From: Cercophora sp. LCS_1
Lineage: Eukaryota > Ascomycota > Sordariomycetes > Sordariales > Lasiosphaeriaceae
DNA: 64,000 bases
NCBI GenBank assembly: GCA_036250225.1
Contig: JAPZLL010000004.1
Coordinates: forward strand, 992,001 to 1,056,000
Reading direction: 5' to 3'
Shown here: piece by piece, positions 20,760 through 32,600 of the stretch
Layout of the letters: each line of letters begins with the position of its first letter
Numbering within the stretch: position 1 is the first letter of the stretch
Notes under the pieces: model-generated
Told to the model about the DNA's origin: nothing
Database searches by the model: none
The model's input: only the letters and a program-made list of their open reading frames with translations
Translations under genes and position numbers: made by a program

Positions 20760-22358
20760 AGGGCCCGCAGTGTTATCTTTACGGGATCATGTATGGCGAG
20801 GTGATGGGAGATGAAAGGTGGAAAGAACAAGTAACAATTGTGTTGGAGTAATTATGTCAAACTTTGTGTGTGAGTCAGTGAGAGAAATTGCAAGTATCAA
20901 ACTTTGTGTGATGACGCATGAGGAGGAAATTGAGGGCAAAATTGGAGTTCAAAGAGTGAGAAATCACACTCATTTTTGGAAAATTCCGAGCAGCATAGTT
21001 CCCGGGTCTGCATCCACTCACTCGATTTTGTCCTGCTGACTCGCCGAGATCACTCTGGTTGGCTTATACTGTAAGGTATCAAGGGAACCTTCGTCGTCTC
21101 CAAGGTTCCGCCTCCCTTGGTTCGATTGAAAGTACTGCTATGCAGCCTCGTGCAAACTCAGAGGCTTGTGGGATGCTGCACGAGCGCGTTGTCTTGCAGA
21201 CCTAATTTGTAGCTATTGCGAACCTGGCAACTCGATCCCGTACAACAAATTGCGAGTGTAGGATTCGGTCTGTTTTGAGGGTGCCCACGGATCGCGAGAG
21301 TCTCCCCGGTTCCCTTGTATATCTGCCTCATCTTTATTGTTTTCTCCCGGGTGGGTGAATACCTTTCGGCCAGTCAACGTCAGTTTCATTAGCACCAAGT
21401 AGGTCGGGTGCCTCATCAGAGTGAGTTTGGTTGGCCTTGCGGCCTAAGAACTTTGGTTGGTCGGACATTAGATGTTGGGATGCTGCCGAGGTTGTTATTG
21501 GATGGCAACAAACTCTTGATTTTTGCTTCCAGAACTCGAAATATGTGAGCCCCCACCGGCGGGCAAGAAATTCGGTAGTAGCAAAAAAAAGTCACCGGGA
21601 TGTCGATTGCCGATAGTGGACTCTATGCCTAAGTGGCGTTTTTAAACTTTGCGCGTGTCCGGGGCGCCTTCCTCAAGATCTGACACATTGGCTTGGCTTT
21701 ACCGCTTCTTGTAGACGTCGACGACGACCAACTTCGAGTCCCGAAAGCTGCATGATTGACGTTGACGGCCTAAATCCTCGTTTTTGCTATGGAAGAACGC
21801 ACGTCGAAATTTGGGCGGCATCTACGAGGTGAGCTCGGCAGATACAGCAGGCCATTCAATGATGATACGCTGCCACACATCGGCTTCATGCTCGGGCCCG
21901 CAGCTCGCGCCGGAACTCAAAATCTATCCCACACTGATCTCGGTGTGCCGAAAGTTAACCTCTTCTCTTGATGATATTTTTATGGCTGAACTTAGGCTTC
22001 TTGACTCACCAACAGTTGGACTCCTCCCAACTGAACGTGATGGCCCACGAAATTTAATTCTCTTCAGGATATATATACTTGCTCTCCTCTCCTCCCTCTT
22101 CCCCCCTTTTCTTTCTCAGACTCATCACTTCATATTCACCTTGGCAGCTTTTTTTGCTCTCGGCCTCGCTATTTACACTCGTCAAGTCACCATCACCACA
22201 AGCACGCACCGTCACCAAGGTACCGCTCCCTCCCTTGCCTCGCTCCCCTTTCTCTCGCGCACCATTCTTGCCGTCCCGCCGTCTCCTTGTCGCACCACGA
22301 CAAGCTTGCCAACCCACATCCACCACCACACCCTCACTGCCACACCTCGCTCCTCACA
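20760..22358. other. Intergenic region, with TATA-like site before the kinase
   Basis: No gene was recognised. The sequence tcaaactttgtgtg occurs twice near 20858 and 20898. A TATA-like gatatatata at 22068-22077, followed by a long pyrimidine-rich tract (22080-22130), is a plausible promoter for the kinase beginning at 22359. Confidence 0.4.
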
Positions 22359-23324
22359 ATGCCTTGCACCATGGCCGGTTTTGACCGCATGGCCAAGACA
22401 GGCAACCGCGTGCTGGACGGGCGCAAGCTCGACGCCATCACGCAGGATGTCGAGGGACAAATGGTCACTGTCCAGCAGGACGGTGGCCATACCCAGCGAT
22501 GGGTGCGTGGAGATGTCCTCGGGTCCGGAAGCTTTGGAGTGGTGTTTGAGGAGACGTGCGTCGCCGGCCCCGAGAGCCTCCGAGGAACGGTCCGGGCGGT
22601 GAAGGAGTTGGCCAAGCCAAAGACCGCGGCTGGCCAGGCCGAGCTGGGGCGGGAGCTCCAAATCCTCTTCCTTGTGTCGGGGTGCAGGGCACCAGCCCGC
22701 TTCACCCGTGCCCAGGGGTGGTGGGAGTCTCTCGAGCACGTCTACATCGCCATGGACTGCTACGACCTCGGCGATCTCTCCAACAACCTCCGGCGTCCCC
22801 TTCCGGAGGAGGAAGTTGCCCTCATCACCCGCCAGCTCCTCGAGGCGGTGCACTTCCTCCACCAGAAGCAAGTCACACACCGCGACATCAAGCCAGAGAA
22901 CCTCATGGTCAAGAGCAACGCCACCACCGGAGGGTGGGACGTCAAACTTGGGGACTTTGGCTTGTGTGAGCGGCACAAGGACGCCCGGAGGCCCGGCACC
23001 CTCAACGGCCGCGGCACGCCAGACTACCTCGCCCCAGAGATCACCGACCCTGCCACACCCGCCGACGACAACGACGAGACGCCAGAGCCAGAACCCTCCC
23101 TCTTTGAGCAACAAGCCAAGGCCGACATCTGGGCCATCGGACAGACGGCACACTTCCTCTTGACCAAGCAGCTGAGCAGGGAACATCCCAACGCCCTCGC
23201 CGCTGCCAATGTCTCGCCGGCAGGAGTTCAGTTTGTCACCGGTCTCCTCCGCACCGATTCCTCCACACGACCAGGCGTCACCAAGGCTCTCGGTCACCCC
23301 TGGATCCGAGCCGCCCGGTCGTAG
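22359..23324 (+). CDS. Serine/threonine protein kinase, intronless
   Basis: This is a 321-residue single-domain kinase. All catalytic landmarks are present: Gly loop GSGSFG (near 54-59), VAIK-type Lys in VRAVKEL (near 81), and alpha-C Glu in LGRELQIL. The catalytic loop THRDIKPENLM (near 172-182), DFG in KLGDFGLC (near 198-200), and activation segment RGTPDYLAPEI with APE follow (near 217-227). ADIWAIGQ and a terminal RPGVTKALGHPWI correspond to subdomains IX and XI. HRDIKPEN and the GTPDYLAPE segment indicate Ser/Thr specificity. The layout recalls CAMK/Chk-type kinases, but no FHA or other accessory domain exists. The neighbouring HET relic and repeat-rich flank place it in accessory-like surroundings. 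The start at 22359 has a second in-frame ATG at 22371. Confidence 0.88.
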   Translation: MPCTMAGFDRMAKTGNRVLDGRKLDAITQDVEGQMVTVQQDGGHTQRWVRGDVLGSGSFGVVFEETCVAGPESLRGTVRAVKELAKPKTAAGQAELGRELQILFLVSGCRAPARFTRAQGWWESLEHVYIAMDCYDLGDLSNNLRRPLPEEEVALITRQLLEAVHFLHQKQVTHRDIKPENLMVKSNATTGGWDVKLGDFGLCERHKDARRPGTLNGRGTPDYLAPEITDPATPADDNDETPEPEPSLFEQQAKADIWAIGQTAHFLLTKQLSREHPNALAAANVSPAGVQFVTGLLRTDSSTRPGVTKALGHPWIRAARS

Positions 23325-23366
23325 TGCCTGTCACGTCTCCCTCAACTTCACCGGCCGACCTTAGCC

Positions 23367-23515
23367 AGAGACAACTGGTTAACCAAACAATATCACCAGA
23401 GGCAAATGCTCAGACAAACAATATCCCGATCCGGCACGGCCACATCTCTCTCTCGCTCTCTTGATGTCCACCGACACTCATAACAGCAGAGACAACTGCT
23501 CTACCAAACAATATC
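23367..23515. repeat. Short direct repeat, two copies of 28 bp
   Basis: A unit beginning agagacaactg and ending accaaacaatatc occurs at 23367-23394 and 23488-23515, differing at about four positions. A partial third copy (acaaacaatatc) lies near 23413-23424. The block is immediately 3' of the kinase gene. Confidence 0.75.
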
Positions 23516-23784
23516 CTCGATTCGACTCGGTCATCTTCACACCCACCCACCAGCGAAGGAAAACGCAAGCAACCCACGAGATCATATCAAGCCACGTCGC
23601 GCCATGGACCAGTCGCTATATCTTCACTCTCACAAGCGGTCGAGATCACGTCACCAGTCATCGACGTCGCCGAAAGGGTACCGACACAACCAGCTCGCGC
23701 CATACTCAGACAAGCGAAGCTCCTGGCCCCGGCACATCTCCAAGTCGTCATCTCTTGACCCAACCCGACCGTCCATGATAATAT

Positions 23785-24125
23785 CAAGCGCAGACACGAC
23801 ACCATCAGACATCCTGCCGCCGATCCAACAGAGCGAGCATCCAGAAATCCCTTCCAGTCGACGAGACCCGGTTCCTTATATCATCGAGAAGCACGACGTG
23901 TCGTCACGGTCATTCATATCCAGACCTCGACACCACCAGACATTACGCCACCGACTCAACAGAGCGAGCATCCCAGAAATCTTCCCAGTCGATGAGACCA
24001 AGCATACAATCAAGAGTCACGACTAGAGAGAGCGAGCACCCAAAATATCCCTCCACAGTCGACGAGACCCGAGAAACACGATGCGTCGCCCAGCCATTCG
24101 TACAGGCCTCGACGCCATCACTGTC
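23785..24125. repeat. Decayed tandem repeat, three related units
   Basis: Unit 1 (about 23791-23920) and unit 2 (about 23921-24000) share a core containing cagagcgagcatcc and cagtcgacgagacc. A third, shorter unit (about 24027-24120) repeats that core and also shares the flank gagaa(g/a)cacga...cctcgac with unit 1. Copies are diverged and carry indels. A Ser/Pro-rich frame (from ATG 23604) crosses the block but loses repeat alignment, so coding by the array is unproven. Confidence 0.6.
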
Positions 24126-27078
24126 TCAAGAACAGACCAGCCCCGATCATACCGACGGCCCTCTGGTGACCCGACAAGCCTACGATCAAGCAAGAGTCAC
24201 GCCATGAGTTCCCGACCCTACCGGACCAGGCCTGAGCGTACCCGGCACAATCTCAGCCAGCTCAGTCACGGACCATAGTGTTGACTACCTACCTACCCAC
24301 AAAACCGGCGACACGAAGAAGACGCGATGCAGATGAACATAAAGTTAGTTGTCTAGGTAACAGCCTTTACAGCGAGGCATGTTCTAACTGTCACCGGATC
24401 CCGAAGGCACTGCATACCCAAGTTACCTATCCACGAGCTCGAGGTGATGACGAGTGAGTGGCGGAAGGATTATGATATGGCTGCCCCGTGTTGCAGACCA
24501 TTACATCGTCGGGTACCTGAGTTTCTTGCAAGGGATGCGGCACGGCGATGGAAAGAGGTGGATATTGGCATGAATGGTATGGATGATGGACATTGTATAT
24601 GGCATGCGGAGGAAGGACTAGGAGCCTTGGAGACACTTTCAGAGAGTTGTTGGGGAAAATGGATAGACACATGGATATGGAGAAGTGTCTGGGTAGAGAG
24701 AGAGAGAGAGAGAGAGGTCTGATGCGAGTTTGATGGTGATATCTTTCTACGGTCATCACGGAATGGAATACAAGGTCTCTTACTAAACCATGCTGTCGTC
24801 GATCAATGACTCTCGTCACACGCGCTGCTGTGCTCAACACAACACCCTTGGGCATCTCGGGTAGTATACTGCCGTCGTCGCGAACTGGTGATTTGATCTC
24901 TCTGCTTGCCACCTTTGCTATCATCGCCGGAACCAGACGCCCCCAGGCGACCTCTCGATGGTTGACAACTATCACCACATCACCATCCCTGTCTACAGGT
25001 GTCGATCGGTTGACACCATCGCCATACAAGCTATCATCGTCAAGGTGTCCACACCATGCCTACCGACGGCATGTTCGATTTCAGTACTTGGTTCACCGTC
25101 GAGCCCAACAGATTGTCACACCAAAGTACAACGTGCTATAAGCACGCAAGAAAACAACTTGTGTGGAAGAAAGAAAGTTTAACCAAGCCGACAGTGGACA
25201 TCAGACCACCACCAGCCAAACCCTAAAATTCTCAAACCCGATGACTGGAGTCAAGCCGAACGGAGCCGAGAAATCAACCGTCATGGTAGGTACTCACGAA
25301 CACAAAAGTCGACAAACGCACACATCTCCCTCGAAGTGCCCATCAGTTCCCATGAATCTCGCACGAGTTTCGCAGTCTCAAAATGGATCAATTGGCTACT
25401 GTCTGTTCTACTACACCTACCTGGGGCGTGTGCAATCCCGGATTTGGGCCTTGTTGTCTCGGGTCTGAACCTGAGACCCGTCGGTCTCATCAGTGTCCAG
25501 AACCCCTCAGAGCCAAGCATAATTATTGAATGTGGCTGCGTCGTCCGATCAACAACGGACCAAAACAGGAATGAATGATGCAGCAATGCCCAAGATGCCC
25601 ATCACAAGCGGCGCGCTACGGGCGCTACGCGAGGGCAATTCCCGGGCATCAATGCTAGCACAACATCGGCCGTGGCTCTGACGTTTACGTGCACAAGGAG
25701 TTGGCAGCTATCCAAGGCCGGTGACGTGCATCGCCTTGAGGCAGAAGCAGCAGGTGGGGTTGCAGACCTGCAGGGATTCCCGCCGATGTCGGGCGCGTTA
25801 TCTTGATTGTCGGAGCCCCCTATCCGATCATCGTGGGCGACAGCGTGAACCCGTCGGCAGGAGATTCCACGATGGGAGCTATCCGCACGGAATGATGGGT
25901 ATCACCCGAACAGGGTGTCGCATCCGGGGTGCTTGGCTGTGACTGGGGAGAGCAAGCAACCTGCGCTCGTGGCCGATCAGTGCTCATGGAAGCCTTCAAT
26001 GGATTGTGGATGAGGACCGGCAGCTCAGGGCTCGCAAAAGTACCTGGCGTCGCCTCCTACCGTTACTGGGAACCCAGGCATGTTTGCCAGCACCGACCGC
26101 TGGCTGGCATGGCGGGGATCAGGGGGACCTGACCCAACTCGCAACCTTCTACCCCTGCGACCTGCAAGCAGACAACTACAGCAGGCGCCTCTCCTGAGGT
26201 CTCATGCAAATTACTGTGCACGCGGTTGTCAATTGACGTCGGTCGGGACGGAAACCTACCTGCCTGCTGATCCCTGTTTACTTTCCGGCGTGGGCGTTCA
26301 GCAGCCGAGTCCCCACGCGGCAAAGTCCACCAAGCCCCGGCGCCGTGCGGCACCGAGATCACTCGAGATTCTTACCAGACGTCTCGAGAGAGAAGCCAGC
26401 ATGAAAAAGATGAACCGACCCTGGTCGTCAAAAGATGTAAGCACCGAACCAACAAGCTCGAAATCATATTAAAAGGCTAGATCCTGATCCAAAAAGCTGC
26501 GCCCAATGTGCGCGGAAAAAACTGCAGTAAGCCGCCCAGGCCGTCGATGTGCTGATCGATGGCGGAATGATGGAGCCAAACGGAAAAGAAACGAAGGAGA
26601 AAGCTGAACCCATGCATGAAAATGATGCCCGCCCGCCTTTCCTCGCATATGCTCACTCATATCCTTTTTCGCTGTCGATTCAGGTCCGCTCGGCTTGCCG
26701 AAGAGTCGGAGACCACCCGATGGGGGTGTGCTGTTGATGTGGTGCCGTTGTCTAAAAGGTGCCTGTGTCTGTGTGTTGCCTCCCATGTCCAAGAATGAAG
26801 AATGCGATCAATCCAAATGGTGGGTTGAGTGATGTGCGCCAAAGTCCCTTCGCTGCAGTCATTAGGCCCGAACAAAAAAAATCAGAATGCCTCCCTCCAG
26901 TCTTCTCTTTCGCCCAATTTTGTTGTCGTGACGGGAATGGTGATACAATCTAGTGTTCCCTCTCCTCGTCCCCGCGTCCCTGATCCAAACTTCCTCCTCC
27001 AAGGTGGCAATGCCTGCAGCGTCTCCTCAACCCAGTCCAGCCCAGACACCTCTAGAACATGGAACTCCTCAATAGCAC
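24126..27078. other. Gene-poor interval, nothing recognised
   Basis: About 3 kb without a convincing gene. It includes an (AG)11 microsatellite at 24695-24716 and a short hairpin near 25459-25479 (cgggtct / agacccg, 7 bp stem) with no tRNA-like context. Overlapping frames on both strands have no domain. Confidence 0.45.
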
Positions 27079-29457
27079 TTATTGAGGGATCACCACAGTG
27101 AGCTGGTACAGTTCCCCAGCCTTGATGTTGGTGATGCGAGGTTCCGGCAGAGTGCGACCACCGTGCTTGACGGTGACATCCTCGACATCACCACGCCGGA
27201 TGTCGAGCTGGAATGTGGCACCACGGAACTCGCGGGTCACCTTGATGGCATTCCACGCGCTCGGCAGCTGCGGGCGGATGACAAGGCCGTCCCGGTCACC
27301 ACGCAGACCACACAGTCCCTCGATGAAGCAGCGGTACGCCCAGGAAACAGTGCCCGTGTTGAACAGCTGGCTGGATCGGCCAGCCGTGCGCGGGAACTCG
27401 CGCCACGCGCCACGGTAGTAGTTAGGGATGTAGATGGGCAGCTGGCCACGCTGGCGGTAGTCGGCCTCACTGGGGCCCGGGAGTAGCTGGCGCAACAGGT
27501 TGTAGGCGCGATCCTGTTGACCACCAAGCTTGTACAAGCTGTAGATATAGAAGACGCCGGCGTGGTTGTAAACGGCTCCGTTCTCGGCAGACCCAATCGC
27601 CTTCTGCGTCACACGGCCGACATCCTCGCGCATCTTGGTGTAAGCCGGCGAGAACATCTGGACGCCGAAGGGAGTGCTGAGCTGCTGATCGACCTGTGGG
27701 AGGATCCGGGCAATCTTCTCCGAGTTTGCGGCGCCGCTGAGGATGGCAAAGGTCTGCGGGTTGAGCCAGATGCGTCCCTCGGGGTCGTTCTTGATGCCGA
27801 AAACAACGTCGTCGTCAGTGATGCCACGAGCGAACCAATCCCCATCCCACAAATGCTTGTTGACAGCAATGTTGCACTCGTCAGCACCAGCACGATACCG
27901 TCTCGCCAGGTCAGCCCGACCCTCGTGGTCACACACATCAGCCCACAGCCTCAGAGCATAGGCTGTCGCCAGGGTGAGCCAACCGGAAACGCCGCGGCCC
28001 TTGTAGCCAACCATGTTCATCGGGTCACACCAGTCGCCCTGGGCGATGTAGCTGAGGCCCCGGTAGTCACGCGCCCCGAGCAGCCAGTCCATGGCACGGC
28101 TGAAGCGCTCAAACACGGTGAGGTTGTCACCATTAGCAGTGCGAACGTGCTCCTTGAGAAGGCCATAGTCGCCAGTCTCAGCGAGATAAACGTCAAGAGT
28201 GACGGGGAGCCACACGCAATGGTCGGTGTGCGGGATCTGGTTGATGTACTTGAGCTCGGCGCCCTCGGCGAGAAGGATACCGTCGGGCATCGAGCCATTA
28301 GCCTCTTGCTGGCCGACGGCCGTAAGGAACGCCTGGCGGGAAACGGATGGCTTGATGTAGTTCATGCCCATGTTGTCCTGGAGATAGTTGCGAGTCTGCG
28401 GATCGGTCGTCAGCCGATTGACATCGCCGTGGTAGTAGACTTGACGCGGGAGCCAGTTGTTGACAAAGTTGTCGAGGTCCTTGTCGGGCGTCTCAATGCG
28501 CAGGCAGCCGCGCCCGCGCTCCATGTAGGCGGCATATTCCGAGGCGGTCTGGATGAAAGCCTGCTTGTTGAGGTAGCGATTGCGCATCGAACGAATCTCG
28601 GCCTCGTCGTAAGCGGGACCGAAGAGGAAGCGGAATTCGCGTTGCTCCCCTGGGCCTAGCGCAACGCGGTACTGCACGGCGGCTGTGGGCGTTTCGTACC
28701 GTGCGTCGCCGCAGCCCAGCCTCGGCTCCTGCAGGGCGGACGGGTTGTGGAGCCCACCCTCGCCCTCAAACGTCGCCTGGTTTGTCTCCCACGAGTCGGG
28801 CTGGGTCTCGCACAAAAAGTATGTCTTGTCCTTGAGGTACTTGTTCTTGAAATACTCGGTAGCCTTTTGGTAAGGGGTCACGCTGCTCGCAACAACGCCG
28901 ATGAGGTCCTTGTTCCACTCAGCCGACTGGTTCATCCACGACATGTAGCCAATGGGGAAGTATGGAGTGACGCTGAGTCTTCGGAGACGATGGCTCGACA
29001 CGTTGGAGACCTTAATTGTCCACAGCTCGGCCACATCGTGTGTTGGGAGGCCCATGGTCATCTCGACGCGGATGCCGCCAGACTCGACGCACCAGGCAAC
29101 ATCGCTCTTGCCAACGGAAAACACGAAGCGGTCGGCCGGGGCGCGGACGGGTTCGTGAGGCGCCGAAAAGAGGTGCCCGGTCTCGTCGTCCTTGATGTAG
29201 ACGAAGCGGCCAGGATGGTGGGCGTAGTAGTTTTGCTCGGGCTGCATGAACGTCTTCGCCTCGATGTTGGGTGCGTGGGCGTACTTTGCGGGTTCCGGCT
29301 GCATGAATTGGGCCGTGGCGAACCCGCGACAGGTGAGCTGGATCATCATCCGCTGGTTCCACAGGAAGCCGGCGGCTTTGGGAAGGGCTGTCGGCGACGT
29401 GAGTTCGTAGCGATCCCCATTCTGCGTGGGACGCAAGAGCGTTGCTTCTTTTCTCAT
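27079..29457 (-). CDS. GH94 glycoside phosphorylase (cellobionic acid phosphorylase type, NdvB-like)
   Basis: GH94 enzymes cleave beta-glucosides with phosphate. Fungal members characterised in Neurospora act on cellobionic acid, releasing glucose-1-phosphate and gluconate in the cytosol. It is a single exon of 792 residues with no signal peptide. An N-terminal beta-sandwich (to about 300) precedes an (alpha/alpha)6 barrel. Typical GH94 features are RNYLQDNMGMNY, HTDHCVWLPVTLDVYLAETGD and QGDWCDPMNMVG, the last carrying the catalytic Asp near residue 475. SAENGAVYNHAGVFYIYSLY and FNTGTVSWAYRCFIEGLCGLR (phosphate-binding region) follow. The C-terminal sandwich ends with RPQLPSAWN...VTREFRGATFQLDI. 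The GDWCDPxN form, rather than the GDWND of cellobiose phosphorylases, supports the cellobionic-acid subgroup. That subgroup call is inference. It complements the secreted esterases nearby. Confidence 0.87.
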   Translation of the reverse strand: MRKEATLLRPTQNGDRYELTSPTALPKAAGFLWNQRMMIQLTCRGFATAQFMQPEPAKYAHAPNIEAKTFMQPEQNYYAHHPGRFVYIKDDETGHLFSAPHEPVRAPADRFVFSVGKSDVAWCVESGGIRVEMTMGLPTHDVAELWTIKVSNVSSHRLRRLSVTPYFPIGYMSWMNQSAEWNKDLIGVVASSVTPYQKATEYFKNKYLKDKTYFLCETQPDSWETNQATFEGEGGLHNPSALQEPRLGCGDARYETPTAAVQYRVALGPGEQREFRFLFGPAYDEAEIRSMRNRYLNKQAFIQTASEYAAYMERGRGCLRIETPDKDLDNFVNNWLPRQVYYHGDVNRLTTDPQTRNYLQDNMGMNYIKPSVSRQAFLTAVGQQEANGSMPDGILLAEGAELKYINQIPHTDHCVWLPVTLDVYLAETGDYGLLKEHVRTANGDNLTVFERFSRAMDWLLGARDYRGLSYIAQGDWCDPMNMVGYKGRGVSGWLTLATAYALRLWADVCDHEGRADLARRYRAGADECNIAVNKHLWDGDWFARGITDDDVVFGIKNDPEGRIWLNPQTFAILSGAANSEKIARILPQVDQQLSTPFGVQMFSPAYTKMREDVGRVTQKAIGSAENGAVYNHAGVFYIYSLYKLGGQQDRAYNLLRQLLPGPSEADYRQRGQLPIYIPNYYRGAWREFPRTAGRSSQLFNTGTVSWAYRCFIEGLCGLRGDRDGLVIRPQLPSAWNAIKVTREFRGATFQLDIRRGDVEDVTVKHGGRTLPEPRITNIKAGELYQLTVVIPQ

Positions 29458-29572
29458 CTTGAAGGAGTGTGTCTCTTAGGAGGGGGAGGGAGCTAGGTGT
29501 GATGTAGCAAGAATATGGCGAGAGACAAGACGTTCCAAAGGAAAGACCGCAGCAAGCAAACGCAACGAGATC

Positions 29573-29602
29573 CTTTTTATATATATTTTTTATATTTTAT
29601 GA
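29573..29602 (-). promoter_or_regulatory. AT-rich TATA region of the GH94 gene
   Basis: A 26-30 bp A/T-only stretch (tatatatattttttatatttta on the plus strand) lies about 120-145 bp upstream of the GH94 start, inside otherwise GC-rich sequence. It is the only strong TATA candidate there. Confidence 0.4.
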
Positions 29603-32600
29603 GTATGTTGAAAGGGATCGAAGTTTTTCATGGGGGAGAGGTGGGAGGGAGGAATGGGAGGGGAAGAAAATGTGGCCCTGGGTGGATGGGGGCTGACTTT
29701 TTGTCGTGCGAATTGGCCTGTTTGCAGGAACATGCGGTCGAAGGAAAACAGAAGGAAGGAACATGGAAGCGAAAGTTCGAACGTCATGGGGCGGCTGGGC
29801 AGGTTGGTCTCGCTGACCAGGGGCAGGGCTTGGATTGGAAACCCACCATCCACTCAGCTGACCATCCCGTCCCAACATTCTGCAGGGGCTGCTCTCAACC
29901 GGGAGAATCGGTGCATTCGGTGCATAATAAAATAGCTCACCGCTCCTTCACTTGGCACAGGCACGGGATCTAGCATCTTGGCTGGACACAGCCTGGCCGG
30001 TCGCCTGCCCGATGTGGCCACTGGGGGCGCGAGGACGCTGAAAGCCAGGTCCGAACACGGACCTCAGGGCGAGTGGCAGAAGGAATTAAGGGCAGGAGCA
30101 TGCCCCCGTTCCAGGCTGCCGCTCGCCATCAGCGTCCCTGGAAGCTCGCACGCTGCTGGCCACTGACCCGGCACTGGGCGCCGCTTTCAGCGCCCCTTTT
30201 GCACTGTGGGCGACCGGTGCCCGCTGCATTGCTAGCTGCCGACACGCTGGCATTTCAATGGCGTTTTGTGTCTCACGATTGTGGAAATTCAGCCGAACTT
30301 GTGCCATATTAGGCGCACGCAATGCGCAGACCATCACCCGCAATGCGCAGCCCGCAATCAGCAATTCGCAATCCGTCCTTTTCTGCGAAAGGTATGTATG
30401 TAATCCTGAAAACTCCCGATGTCAGTGGTCGGTGGGCGGAACGGAGACGAGTGCTGCAGTGGATGCAGTGTGGATGCAGCTGGACGCAACGCTCGCCGCC
30501 CAATTGAGCTGCACGGATGCAAAAACGGATCCCGCGACCGTCACCCGGTGGCCGAAAGACCCCTCCCTCTCACGGCTTTTCGGTGCTTTCGACCAACCCC
30601 CACGGCTCGCCCTCGGGCCCCCCGCGTCCGAGGGCGGGAGGAGGAATCGATCACGATCGGCCACGGCGAGCAGCGACGCCCAGGCAGGAGACGACCCCCT
30701 CAACGATGGCACTGTCGACGGGCCAGCAGTCAGGTGCCGGCGGTCAGGCGCGCGAATGCCGGTGCGACGGTCAGATGATTGACAGAAAATGCATCCCACG
30801 GCAGCCACTGAGACCGCTGGCAGGCGCTAGGCCGACTAAAGAAGACGCGCGGAATGCTGCCCTGGCCCTGGCCGGCAGGCTCGGTGGGTGGGCACGGGGC
30901 AACAGGTGGTGTGGAGAGGGGCAATGGCGACGGAGGTGAGCGAGCGGGTCTGGGTTGCCTCGCCGAAGGAGAGCGCCTCCACCTCCGATATTGCCGGCAT
31001 TTGGTAAATTGACAGCGGCAGCGCAATCCGGGTTCGTTGGTGGAGAAAATGGCACCATGACATCACCGCAATGAGGGCGGGATTCGAGCATTCGTATCGA
31101 CGGATACCTGGCCGAGCGTTCGCCAGTTGCTTTCCGCACTCGGGGGGCAAAGCGCTGCAAGAGCACTGCAAGGACGGGGCGCTAAGAATAAACGCGCCTG
31201 GCTGACCAATTCCCTCAACGGCCTCTGTCTGCGAGCGATTGCGCGTCTATCGGCGGTTCTGCGACCTCAACAACTGCCTGCAATGCCTGCAACGGATTCA
31301 CCGCCTGTCTTGGATGGAAGCTGGCCTGTCTCAACTCATTCCCCGCGGATTCCCCAGGTTCCGCCCTGAGATTCCAGACGGGGAGAAAGGGGTGTCGTGG
31401 GGTCGATCGATTGATTCGATTCGATCCCACCACCTCACCCCGCGATCCCACCACAAACCCCCATTCCTCACAGCGCTCTTTCCTGATGCGGCGTCGGCGC
31501 TCAGCGCGTCCCAAGTCCCAAGCGCAGCACTCCCACACCTACCCAGAAGCCACCTTCGCTAAGGCTCCCCGCAACATTCCCGTCCTTGGCAGTGTCGAGG
31601 TTGCAATTGGTAACGACGCCGGTACCAACGCCGGTGCCCCCTCTCACCGTCCCACACCACACGTTGTGGCCCGGTGCTGGCTGGCCGCTAGCTCGGGGGG
31701 ACTTTGGGGTAAAGGCCCTTAGGCTATGGGGGATAATCAACCTGACGGCGACAGGACAGGACCTGATGGGTGCGTGTGCAGTTGCAACCTCACAGCAGCC
31801 AGTCACGATGCACGAAGCCATCTTTTGGTCTGGTCGCCATTACGTAACGGGTGCCGAGGACCGGACCAAGCCCGACGAGAGAACAGACCGGCCTCCGGTC
31901 TCTTGGAATCTGTGGCCGTTACACCAGATGCATGTTGCACCATTAGGTACAGACACAAACACACACACCACTGCACTGCACTGCACTGCGTGCACACCAC
32001 AATCACCAAATCCGATAACCGACCCGCTTTTGTGCTACGGGCGCGAGTGCATGCCAATCGCCGGCGCTCGGCGGACATGATCCGAGATAGGTGAGTCCGC
32101 TTTGAACAGCCAGACAGACATCGCCGTGCCGGGGCTGGCCTCAATGGCTTGAGACGGCGGCCGGGAGGGGGTGGTCAGCTGAGCATCCCACCCGAGGTCG
32201 GCGCCTGCGCAACACACTGACTCGTGGCGCTGCACCGTGGGACGGGTAAAAAGAAAAAAAGAAAATAGGGGACGGCCAAGATCACACGGCCAGATAGTGC
32301 GACTCAGCTCGGTGCGCCTCGAGATGGGATATTTTTCTCTGCAAGCGCAAATGCCGCGAGGTATCACGTAGAAATTCGACGAGCGGGAGCTGTGAGTTGG
32401 ACTCGATATCGGATGGCGACACTGATTCGGCCGCGTGTTGCACGACATGTAATTCAGGGGCCGAGGGGTGCAAACAGAGACGGGGTGTCGGCGGAACGGG
32501 AACGGTTGGTGCTTATCAGAACTGACACAAACGAGGCAGGTCGAGATTAAAATGTTGCCTGCTGCAAGGATAACGAATTGAGCGATTCGAAGGGGTAAAA

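Noticed and set aside
22212..23297. Long minus-strand open frame (361 codons) over the kinase
   Set aside because: It is the antisense shadow of a GC-rich kinase gene. The plus strand carries every kinase motif.
25455..25485. Hairpin with a GGTTCAGA-like loop, possible tRNA arm
   Set aside because: Only a 7 bp stem. The T-stem and the other arms of a tRNA do not pair.
27517..28659. Long plus-strand open frame (380 codons) opposite GH94
   Set aside because: Antisense of the GH94 coding region; no domain pattern of its own.
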